Source: Methyloferula stellata AR4 (GTDB lineage Bacteria; Pseudomonadota; Alphaproteobacteria; Rhizobiales; Beijerinckiaceae). Taken from it: a stretch of 64,000 nucleotides of DNA. Every line of letters begins with the position of its first letter. Positions within the stretch are counted from its first letter, which is position 1. This document shows, in pieces, positions 53,848 through 61,318 of this stretch. The position numbers and the translations under genes are program-made. The stretch covers positions 3,922,001 to 3,986,000 of the forward strand of contig NZ_ARWA01000001.1 of assembly GCF_000385335.1 (NCBI RefSeq), in the 5' to 3' direction. The notes under the pieces were generated by a model, which worked only from the letters and a program-made list of their open reading frames with translations, was not told the DNA's origin and did no database searches.

Positions 53848-55809
53848 ATGAGCGACCGCAAAAGCCAAAGCCCCGCGACGCCTGTGCAGGAACAGTTTCT
53901 TTCTGTCCTCTCGCGCGAGGAGGCTGCACGCCGCTTTCAAAGCCATCTCGCGATGAAGCCGCTCGGCATCGAACAGGTTTCACTCGCAGACAGTCTGGGG
54001 TGCATTCTCGCCGAGACATTGCGCGCCCCTATCGATGTGCCGCCTTTCGATCGCTCCAGCGTCGATGGGTTTGCGGTTCGCGCCGACGATATCAAAGCCG
54101 CGAGCGATGCCGCGCCCATCGCGCTCGCGCTCAATGCCGAGACGATCGCCTGCGGTACCCCGCCTTTGCTTGAAGTCGCGCGGGCTACGGCAACACCAAT
54201 CGCAACCGGCGGTCCGATCCCGCGCGGCGCCGATGCGATCGTCATGGTCGAACACACCGATCCCGATGGCGGCAAGATCATCGTGCGCCGCGCGGTCGCG
54301 CCGGGCCAGAACATCGGCTTTGCCGGCAGCGACATCGCTCTCGGCGAAACGCTGCTGCGCCATGGCGATCTCATCGGCTCGCGCGAGATCGGCATGCTCG
54401 CCGCCTGCGGCCTAGCGCAAGTGCCCGTCTATCGCAAACCCCGCGTGGCCGTGCTCTCGACCGGCGACGAATTGGTTCAGCCAGGCGAAGCTCTGAAACC
54501 CGCCGCGATTTACGATTCGAACGGCCCGATCGTCGCGGCTGCCGTCGCCGAGAATGGCGGCAAGCCCATCTTCATCGGTGCCATTCGCGACGACCCCAAT
54601 GCGCTCGAGGCGGCCTTGCAAAAGGCGCTTGCCGAAAGCGACATGGTGATCCTGTCGGGCGGCACGTCGAAAAGCGCCGGCGATCTCACCTATCGCATCG
54701 TGGCAAAGCTCGGCCAACCCGGCATCATCGCGCATGGCGTCGCTTTGAAGCCGGGCAAACCTTTGTGCCTCGCCGTCGCCGATGGAAAGCCCGTGGTCAT
54801 TCTGCCAGGCTTTCCGACCTCGGCCATGTTCACCTTTCACGATTTCGTGGTGCCCGTGCTGCGCGCCATGAGCGGGCTCGCCGCGCGTATGGATTCAACG
54901 CTTGAGGCAGTCACGCCGGTGCGCATCATCTCCGATCTCGGCCGAGCGGAATTCATGATGGTCGCGTTGACCGAGGGCAATGAAGGCTTGAACGCTTTTC
55001 CCTTGTCGAAAGGCTCCGGCTCCGTGTCCGCCTTCTCGCAGGCCGATGGATTTTTGACAGTGGACGCTTTGTCGGAGCATGTGCCGGAAGGCACGCGCAT
55101 GCAAGTCACGCTCTTCGATGCGCATGTGCGCGTGCCCGATCTCACCATCATGGGCAGCCATTGCATCGGGTTGGAGCCCATCATCGACCGGCTGGCCGAT
55201 CAGGGGTTTCGCGTGCGCACGGTTGCCATCGGCAGCATGGGCGGTCTCGCGGCGGTGAAGCGCGGCGAATGCGATCTCGCGCCCATGCATCTCATGGACC
55301 CGCAGACTGGGATCTATAACAAGCCTTATCTCAACGACGATCTCATGCTCGTCGAAGGCTGGCGCCGTATGCAAGGTCTCGTCTTCCGGCGTGGGGATCA
55401 GCGTTTCGAGGGCAGGAGCATTGCTGACGCCATAGCCGCCGCTCTCGCAGATCCGGCGTGCCATATGGTCAATCGCAATCAAGGCGCGGGCACTCGCATT
55501 CTGATCGACCGCCTGCTCGGCGCGGCGCGCCCCGACGGCTATTGGAACCAGCCGAAATCGCATAATGCGGTGGCAGCCGCCGTGGCGCAGGCGCGCGCCG
55601 ATTGGGGCATTGCGATCAAGCCCGTCGCCGATGCCTATCATCTTAGCTTCATTCCGCTGGCCGAAGAGCATTATGATTTTGCGATTGCCCTGAGCCGCAT
55701 CGAACGGCCCGCGGTAAGAGCCTTTATCGAGGCGCTTCATCGTGACGACGTCCAAGCCGCCCTTGCCGCGATCGGCTTCACGCCCGCGCGCCCGGGAGAC
55801 CGGACATGA
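53848..55809 (+). CDS. MoeA fused to a periplasmic-binding-protein-like domain
   Basis: The first 400 residues are MoeA: PPFDRSSVDGFAVRADD, STGDELVQPGEALKPAAIYDSNG, VILSGGTSKSAGD and LPGFPTSAMFTFHDFV. From about 430 a PBP-like domain follows (ITIMGSHCIGLEPIIDRL-type start, GGLAAVKRGECDLAPMHLMDP, NRNQGAGTRILIDRLL). This MoeA-PBP arrangement is known from cofactor loci; the second domain may bind molybdate or tungstate, or an intermediate. There is no signal peptide. ATG 53848 was preferred over a GTG at 53827. It overlaps mobB by four bases. Confidence 0.88.
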   Translation: MSDRKSQSPATPVQEQFLSVLSREEAARRFQSHLAMKPLGIEQVSLADSLGCILAETLRAPIDVPPFDRSSVDGFAVRADDIKAASDAAPIALALNAETIACGTPPLLEVARATATPIATGGPIPRGADAIVMVEHTDPDGGKIIVRRAVAPGQNIGFAGSDIALGETLLRHGDLIGSREIGMLAACGLAQVPVYRKPRVAVLSTGDELVQPGEALKPAAIYDSNGPIVAAAVAENGGKPIFIGAIRDDPNALEAALQKALAESDMVILSGGTSKSAGDLTYRIVAKLGQPGIIAHGVALKPGKPLCLAVADGKPVVILPGFPTSAMFTFHDFVVPVLRAMSGLAARMDSTLEAVTPVRIISDLGRAEFMMVALTEGNEGLNAFPLSKGSGSVSAFSQADGFLTVDALSEHVPEGTRMQVTLFDAHVRVPDLTIMGSHCIGLEPIIDRLADQGFRVRTVAIGSMGGLAAVKRGECDLAPMHLMDPQTGIYNKPYLNDDLMLVEGWRRMQGLVFRRGDQRFEGRSIADAIAAALADPACHMVNRNQGAGTRILIDRLLGAARPDGYWNQPKSHNAVAAAVAQARADWGIAIKPVADAYHLSFIPLAEEHYDFAIALSRIERPAVRAFIEALHRDDVQAALAAIGFTPARPGDRT

Positions 55810-56366
55810 CCCGCGTCATCGGATTGGCAGGATGGAGCGGCGCCGGAAAGACGGTGCTGATCGCAAAGCTCATTCCCGTGCTGAACGCGCGGGGTCTGAC
55901 GGTTTCCACGCTGAAACATGCGCATCATGCCTTCGACATCGATAGACCCGGCAAGGATTCCTATGTCCATCGCGAGGCGGGCGCGACCGAGGTCTTGGTC
56001 GCGTCATCAAACCGCTGGGCCTTGATGCATGAATTGCGCGGCGCGCCAGAGCCAAGCCTGGAAGAGCTCTTGCGTCATTTCTCCCCCGTCGATCTCATCC
56101 TGATCGAGGGATTCAAGCGCGATCCGCATCCAAAGATCGAAGTCCATCGCGCAGCAAATGGCAAATCCTTTCTTTATCCCGAAGATCCGAACATCCTCGC
56201 GCTCGCGACCGATGCGCAAGACGCAAAGCTGCCCTTGCCATCGGCGCATCTCGACGATACGGCAGCAATCGCAGATCTGATGTGGACCCTGGCTTTGCCG
56301 CTCGACGAAACGCTCGCGCGGCTTAGCGCGCATGATCCCGAAAAACTATCTGCCGGAACCGCATGA
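55806..56366 (+). CDS. mobB: Molybdopterin-guanine dinucleotide biosynthesis adaptor MobB
   Basis: MobB is a GTP-binding helper of MobA. The P-loop GWSGAGKT lies at 9-16, followed by STLKHAHHAFDIDRPGKDSYVHREAGA and DLILIEGFKRDPHPKIEVHR, all family hallmarks. Length is 186 residues, the last dozen (AHDPEKLSAGTA) being encoded by DNA that looks like a CCGAAAA repeat arm. The start overlaps the previous gene and the stop abuts moeA, so the three are one operon. Confidence 0.93.
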   Translation: MTRVIGLAGWSGAGKTVLIAKLIPVLNARGLTVSTLKHAHHAFDIDRPGKDSYVHREAGATEVLVASSNRWALMHELRGAPEPSLEELLRHFSPVDLILIEGFKRDPHPKIEVHRAANGKSFLYPEDPNILALATDAQDAKLPLPSAHLDDTAAIADLMWTLALPLDETLARLSAHDPEKLSAGTA

Positions 56367-57620
56367 ATGGCCCAACTCAGCAAGGATATATTTTCAACCG
56401 GAAATGGACCCATGCCGGTCGAAGACGCCGTACGGCTTCTTTTCGGGCGCATTCCGGCGATCGCCGAGACGGAGCCGGTTTCCCTGGTCGAAGCCGAAGG
56501 CCGGTTTCTGGCGGAAGCGCTCACCGCGCCGATCGATCTGCCCACCTTCGATAATTCAGCTGTTGACGGCTATGCGGTGCGCTTTGACGATCTCAAGCCG
56601 GAAGGCGAGACCATCCTGCCGGTCGAAGGCCGCGTCGCCGCCGGCCATTGTCTCGATGCGGAAGCGCTTCAAGGCCGCGCCGTGCGCATCTTCACCGGCG
56701 CGCCAATGCCTGCCGGGCTCGACACGATCTTCATGCAGGAGGACTGCAAGGAAACGGACGCGGGTGTGAGCCTGCCTTCCGGCCTTTCGCGCGGCGCCAA
56801 TCTGCGCTTGCGCGGCGAAGATGTGAAAATAGGCGAAGCGGCTTTACCACAAGGCCGGCGTTTGCGGCCGGAAGACATCGGCCTTGCCGCCGCGCTGGGG
56901 CTCGACCGGCTGACCGTGCGCCGCAAGCTGAAGGCCGCCGTCTTTTCGACCGGCGATGAAATCATGTCGCCTGGTCAAGCGCTGCGCCCGGCCGCCGTCT
57001 ATGACGCCAACCGCTTCGTGTTGCAGAGCCTTTTGAAACGCCTGGGGCTGGAGGTGACGGATCTCGGCATTCTTGAAGACGATCCCGCCCGCATCAAAGA
57101 GGCGCTGACACAGGCCGCCAAGAATCACGATCTCGTCATCACTTCCGGCGGTGTTTCGATGGGTGAAGAAGATCATGTGAAAGGCGCCATCTCCACGGCA
57201 GGCTCGCTGGTCTTCTGGAAGCTCGCCATCAAGCCGGGACGCCCCGTCGCCATGGGCGTGATCGACGGCACGCCTTTCGTCGGGCTGCCCGGCAATCCGG
57301 TCGCCGTCTTCATCACCTTCATCTATGTGGTGCGGCCCTTGATCGCGGCCTTGAACGGCGCGCCGCCGGAGCCGGCGAAGCCGATTTCCGTCACATCCGG
57401 CTTCGCCTACAAGAAAAAGGAAGGCAGGCGCGAATATGTCCGCGTCTCGCTCACACAAAATGCCGAAGGCGACATGATCGCGGAGAAATATCCCGTCGAG
57501 GGGGCGGGCGTGCTGACATCGCTCACCCGGACCGATGGCCTCGTCGAATTGCCGGAAAATGTCACGAAAGTCGCTCCCGGCGACAAAATCGGGTTTATCG
57601 ATTATGCGCTCATCCGCTGA
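56367..57620 (+). CDS. moeA: Molybdopterin molybdenumtransferase
   Basis: MoeA inserts the metal into adenylated molybdopterin. This 417-residue protein has the canonical motifs: PTFDNSAVDGYAVRFDD, FTGAPMPAGLDTIFMQED, STGDEIMSPGQALRPAAVYDANR, VITSGGVSMGEEDHVK, KPGRPVAMG and GLPGNPVAVFITF. It begins directly after the mobB stop (TGA ATG). It is the third MoeA-type protein in the island and the closest to classical MoeA, so it is the best candidate for general metal insertion. Confidence 0.95.
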   Translation: MAQLSKDIFSTGNGPMPVEDAVRLLFGRIPAIAETEPVSLVEAEGRFLAEALTAPIDLPTFDNSAVDGYAVRFDDLKPEGETILPVEGRVAAGHCLDAEALQGRAVRIFTGAPMPAGLDTIFMQEDCKETDAGVSLPSGLSRGANLRLRGEDVKIGEAALPQGRRLRPEDIGLAAALGLDRLTVRRKLKAAVFSTGDEIMSPGQALRPAAVYDANRFVLQSLLKRLGLEVTDLGILEDDPARIKEALTQAAKNHDLVITSGGVSMGEEDHVKGAISTAGSLVFWKLAIKPGRPVAMGVIDGTPFVGLPGNPVAVFITFIYVVRPLIAALNGAPPEPAKPISVTSGFAYKKKEGRREYVRVSLTQNAEGDMIAEKYPVEGAGVLTSLTRTDGLVELPENVTKVAPGDKIGFIDYALIR

Positions 57621-57881
57621 GCGCCTTTGCACTGCCGCAACATGTGTGAATATATTTAGAAAGTGAGCGTCCGGAACGAGATCGCAAAAGTTGCGGGCGT
57701 TTCGGGCAAGGTCCTGCGGTAAAATAGAGTCATGTGCGAAGTCGATTCGCTTTTGTCGCGGTGGGGTGAAATCTCGGATTTGTCATATTGAAGCCCTCAT
57801 GCTGCGGAGCAGTCTTTCGAGACCGATCCGGCTTTTGAGGATTAGAACTTGTATTCCAGCAGCCCGTCAGAGCGCCATTTC

Positions 57882-58457
57882 ATGACAGCGATCAAAGGCT
57901 ATTTTTCGGCCCTGGCTGCGATTGTCGCGAGCCTGACGCGATCCGCAGCCGGCATCTTCGCGCTTGTCATCATCCTTTTAGTCATTGTCTTGAATGTCGC
58001 CGCGCTGATGCGGCTCTTCGAATGGCATTGGTGGCTTGCTCTGCCTGCCGCAATCCTCCTTATTTTTATTCCGATTCTCGGCTGGCTCGCAGCGATCGTC
58101 TTCGCCGTCTTCGGCGGAATTTATCTCGCCGGCTCAGGGTTCGATTGGCAGGACGCCACACATGCCGCGAAGCCGGCCGGAAGTTTCGCCACGATGACGA
58201 TCATGGAATTCGACGCCTACCGGCGCAATGTCATGCCCGAGGGACTGGCCAAGGCCTGTAAGGAAGACGTTGGCAGAAGCCTCGGAACCGGCACCCAATT
58301 GCCGGTGCGCGCAAGCAATTATTGCGAATGCTACGGGCAGGCCTCGGCCGACACGCTCACGCAAGCCGATCTCGCCTATCGCGAGAAGACGGGCCACTAT
58401 GCCGATGAGGCGACCGCGCGCGTGAAAGATGCCGTGCTTTCAAGGTGCGGGACGTGA
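57882..58457 (+). CDS. Small inner-membrane protein of unknown function
   Basis: This 191-residue protein has three hydrophobic segments (about 10-25, 29-49 and 53-95, the last long enough for two helices). A soluble C-terminus of about 90 residues contains cysteines in KACKED, NYCECYG and RCGT, which could form disulfides if it faces the periplasm. ATG 57882 was chosen over an upstream TTG because the first helix begins soon after. No family was recognised. A dispersed palindrome begins at its stop. Confidence 0.5.
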   Translation: MTAIKGYFSALAAIVASLTRSAAGIFALVIILLVIVLNVAALMRLFEWHWWLALPAAILLIFIPILGWLAAIVFAVFGGIYLAGSGFDWQDATHAAKPAGSFATMTIMEFDAYRRNVMPEGLAKACKEDVGRSLGTGTQLPVRASNYCECYGQASADTLTQADLAYREKTGHYADEATARVKDAVLSRCGT

Positions 58458-58502
58458 GCATCACCCCGAAAAGTTGGCACGACTTTTCGGATAAGATGAT
58501 GC
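58457..58502. repeat. Dispersed CCGAAAA/TTTTCGG palindrome, copy 3
   Basis: GCATCACCCCGAAAAGTTGG pairs with CGACTTTTCGGATAAGATGATGC almost end to end. It begins at the stop codon of the small membrane protein gene and ends 42 bases before the convergent GST gene stop, so it may end both transcripts. Confidence 0.7.
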
Positions 58503-58544
58503 GATGAAACAAAAATGAAAAAATCAAGCTGACAGCCAGCAAAA

Positions 58545-59189
58545 TCACGCCGCGTCCGTAACGCCGAGCGTTTTGACATTATAGCCTTCCTCGGCCATCA
58601 CGCGCTGCACGGCCGGGCGCGCCAGCATACGCCGGTAATGCGCGAGCAAATTCGGCGGCAACGCGATCTTCAACTTGTCCGCCCAGAATTCGACATAAAA
58701 GAGAATAGGATCGGCGATCGAGAACGTACCGCCGACATAATCGCGTCCGGCCAGCACGTCGTTTAAGATCGCGAATGCCTTGACGACGATGTCGCGTCCG
58801 AGCTGCTGGATCGATTCGTGATCGGCTTGCGTCCGCGCGAAGGTCGATGTCGCAAAGATCCGTGCAAAGCCCTGACCGTGAACTGTGCCGACGACATAGG
58901 CCAGGGTCTCGATGACGCGCGTCTCGTCATTCACGTCTTCTGGCAAAAGCTTACGGCGCGGATGCGTGCGGGCGAGCCAATAGGCGATCGCCTGGACCTC
59001 GGTCAAAGGCGTTCCGTCATTGCGCACCAGCGTCGGGATCGTCGATTTCGGATTGATCGCGATATATTCGGGCTTAAAATGGTCGCCGTTCGGCAGGTTC
59101 ACCACATAGACCTCGAAAACCTCTTCGAGCTCTTCGAGGATGATGTGAATGCCGGTCGTGCAGGAGCCGGGCGTCATATAGAATTTCAT
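58545..59189 (-). CDS. Glutathione S-transferase family protein
   Basis: This 214-residue protein has the thioredoxin-like N-terminus KFYMTPGSCTTGIHIILEELEE, then YIAINPKSTIPTLVRNDGTPLTEVQAIAYWLA, which holds the glutathione-binding cis-proline and glutamate-serine/alanine region. The all-helical domain includes GGTFSIADPILFYVEFWADK. The cysteine in GSC suggests the beta class, common in proteobacteria. The ATG at 59189 starts the first strand. The substrate is unknown. Confidence 0.88.
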   Translation of the reverse strand: MKFYMTPGSCTTGIHIILEELEEVFEVYVVNLPNGDHFKPEYIAINPKSTIPTLVRNDGTPLTEVQAIAYWLARTHPRRKLLPEDVNDETRVIETLAYVVGTVHGQGFARIFATSTFARTQADHESIQQLGRDIVVKAFAILNDVLAGRDYVGGTFSIADPILFYVEFWADKLKIALPPNLLAHYRRMLARPAVQRVMAEEGYNVKTLGVTDAA

Positions 59190-59551
59190 GCGTGCGATCC
59201 TGTGCGACAGCGCCGCCAAGCGGGGCGCCCTTCGGCCATGGCTTGAGCGGCTTTCTAAAGGAGCCGCCATGGACATTCAATGTGACGCATTTCGCCTCGC
59301 AAAAAGCCGGCCGTCCGCGGCGGCCAGCCGGGATTCCCGCCCAGAAGCTGAAATTCTTGCGTCATGCGCGTTATGATATTGCCGGAACGCGGTTTTCGCG
59401 CTGTTATGGCTAGGACGGTATCCCGGTGAAGGATATCAGGCCGGTGGCGGCAGGAGCGTCGCCACCCTCCGATCATCGACGATGAATACATCGCGAGATC
59501 ACGGCATCGGGGTTCGCCCAGGGCCGGCAACAATAAAGGGGAAGGAACACC
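59190..59551. other. Divergent region between GST and oxalate/formate antiporter genes
   Basis: This 362-base stretch must hold the promoters of both flanking genes. It contains one possible short gene (59269-59376) with a good ribosome site and otherwise no clear hairpin or repeat. Confidence 0.5.
59269..59376 (+). CDS. Possible short peptide (35 codons)
   Basis: AAAGGAG lies five bases before an ATG, and the frame starts MDIQCDAFRLAKSRPS and stops after 35 codons. The product has no recognised similarity. It could be a leader peptide of the downstream antiporter, or chance. Confidence 0.3.
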   Translation: MDIQCDAFRLAKSRPSAAASRDSRPEAEILASCAL

Positions 59552-61207
59552 ATGAGCATCGCAGAAGGACATTATGCGCCGGGGGGATCCGAGCCCGGGT
59601 TTCTAACCCGCGAGCGGATCATCGCAAAACCCGGGTTCAACCGCTGGCTCGTGCCACCAGCCGCACTCGCCATCCATCTCTGTATCGGCATGTCTTACGG
59701 GCTGAGCGTCTTTTGGCTGCCTTTGTCGCGTGCGCTCGGCATAGACAAAGCCGTCGCCTGTCCCGACATGACGACTTTCAATGCCCTGTTCACGACGACA
59801 TGCGACTGGCGCGTGACCGATCTCTTGGTCACATTCACCATCGGCATCGTTTTCCTCGGCCTGTCGGCTGCCGTCTTCGGAGGCTGGCTGGAACGCGCCG
59901 GACCGCGGAAAGCGGGCGTTGTCGCAGCCTTCTGCTGGGGTGGCGGGTTTATCGTCGGGGCCCTCGGTGTCTATCTGCACCAGCTCTGGATCATCTGGCT
60001 CGGCATGGGCGTGCTCGGCGGCGTCGGTCTCGGCCTCGGCTATATTTCGCCCGTCTCGACGCTCATCAAATGGTTTCCGGACCGGCGCGGCATGGCGACG
60101 GGCATGGCGATCATGGGATTTGGCGGCGGTGCCTTGATCGGCTCCCCTCTCGCAAATCTTCTTATGATCCATTTCAAATCCAGCACCGGAGTCGGTGTCT
60201 GGCAGACGCTTTTCATCATAGGCGCGCTCTATATCGTCTGCATGCTCATCGGTGCCTTCGGTTATCGCGTGCCGCCGGACGGCTGGGTGCCGGAAGGCCT
60301 CACCTCGGTCACCGGACGCAAACAACTCGTCACCGAGGGCAACGTGCATCTGGTGCATGCGCATAGGACGCCGCAGTTCTGGCTGATCTGGGCGGTTCTT
60401 TGCCTCAACGTCTCGGCTGGGATCGGCGTTATCAGCATGGCCTCGCCCATGCTCCAGGAGATATTCGGCGGCAAGCTCATAGGCGCGCCGGACATCGGCT
60501 TCTCCGCCCTCGACGCGGGGCAGAAAACGGCCATCGCCACGATCGCGGCGGGCTTCGTCGGCCTCCTGTCCCTGTTCAACATCGGCGGGCGGTTCTTCTG
60601 GGCATCGCTCTCCGACAAGATCGGGCGCAAGATGACCTATTTCTGCTTCTTCGGTCTCGGCATCATCCTTTATGCCTCGGCTCCCACTTTCGCGCATTGG
60701 GGATCTCGTGCCCTCTTCGTCGGCGCCTTCTGCATCATCCTCTCGATGTATGGCGGCGGCTTCGCGACAGTGCCTGCCTATCTTGCCGACGTGTTCGGAA
60801 CGAAGTTCGTCGGCGCTATCCACGGGCGCTTGCTGACGGCATGGTCGACGGCGGGCGTCGTGGGGCCACTCGTCGTCGGCTATATCCGCGACGCGCAGAT
60901 CTCAGCGGGCGTCCAACGTGCGCTCGTCTATGATCGCACGATGTATATTTTGGCGAGCTTCCTGATCGCCGGCTTGATCTGCAATGCATTGGTGAAGCCG
61001 GTTTCAAAGAAATGGCTCATGGAAGAGGCTGAAGCGGAAGCTGCAGCAGGCCTGCCCGCCCCGGCGAAGCCGATAACGACAGGTTCCTTCGGCATAGGCT
61101 TCGGTGGCTTGACCGGACCCTCGGCGATTGCTTGGCTGGCTGTGTCCATCCCGATCGCCTGGGGCGTCTGGAAGGCGCTCGATAGCGCGGTAAAGATCTT
61201 CCAATAG
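59552..61207 (+). CDS. oxlT: Oxalate/formate antiporter family MFS transporter
   Basis: This 551-residue protein has twelve predicted helices of the major facilitator fold. The OFA subfamily features are visible: GMSYGLSVFWLPLSRALGI at the first helix, LERAGPRKAGVVAAF, SPVSTLIKWFPDRRGMATGMAIMGFGGGALIGSP and GRFFWASLSDKIGRKMTYF. OxlT exchanges oxalate for formate. The longer form, with an insert holding CPDMTTFNALFTTTCDW, is common in alphaproteobacteria. Lying some 9 kb from formate dehydrogenase, it may supply formate, but no oxalyl-CoA genes are present here. Confidence 0.85.
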   Translation: MSIAEGHYAPGGSEPGFLTRERIIAKPGFNRWLVPPAALAIHLCIGMSYGLSVFWLPLSRALGIDKAVACPDMTTFNALFTTTCDWRVTDLLVTFTIGIVFLGLSAAVFGGWLERAGPRKAGVVAAFCWGGGFIVGALGVYLHQLWIIWLGMGVLGGVGLGLGYISPVSTLIKWFPDRRGMATGMAIMGFGGGALIGSPLANLLMIHFKSSTGVGVWQTLFIIGALYIVCMLIGAFGYRVPPDGWVPEGLTSVTGRKQLVTEGNVHLVHAHRTPQFWLIWAVLCLNVSAGIGVISMASPMLQEIFGGKLIGAPDIGFSALDAGQKTAIATIAAGFVGLLSLFNIGGRFFWASLSDKIGRKMTYFCFFGLGIILYASAPTFAHWGSRALFVGAFCIILSMYGGGFATVPAYLADVFGTKFVGAIHGRLLTAWSTAGVVGPLVVGYIRDAQISAGVQRALVYDRTMYILASFLIAGLICNALVKPVSKKWLMEEAEAEAAAGLPAPAKPITTGSFGIGFGGLTGPSAIAWLAVSIPIAWGVWKALDSAVKIFQ

Positions 61208-61208
61208 A

Positions 61209-61245
61209 GCGTGAATCCGAAAAGCTGCAGACTTTTCGGGTGAAG
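61209..61245. repeat. Dispersed CCGAAAA/TTTTCGG palindrome, copy 4
   Basis: GCGTGAATCCGAAAAGCTG pairs with CAGACTTTTCGGGTGAAG. It starts right after the oxlT stop and precedes the strong terminator at 61274. Confidence 0.65.
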
Positions 61246-61273
61246 TTCCGGCTCGAGTGAAACGCAAGAAAAT

Positions 61274-61304
61274 GGGGCGTGAGGTTTTCCTGACCTCACG
61301 CCCC
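61274..61304. terminator. Strong rho-independent terminator after oxlT
   Basis: GGGGCGTGAGGT pairs with ACCTCACGCCCC, followed by CTTTCTATTCTTTTT. On the other strand the hairpin is followed by ATTTTC, so it may also end the convergent NTPase gene. Confidence 0.8.
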
Positions 61305-61318
61305 CTTTCTATTCTTTT

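Noticed and set aside
57790-57826. Fifth REP-like palindrome after moeA
   Set aside because: CCCTCATGCTGCGGAGCAG and TCTTTCGAGAC recall the mobA-flanking elements, but the right arm is missing, so it is at best a decayed fragment.
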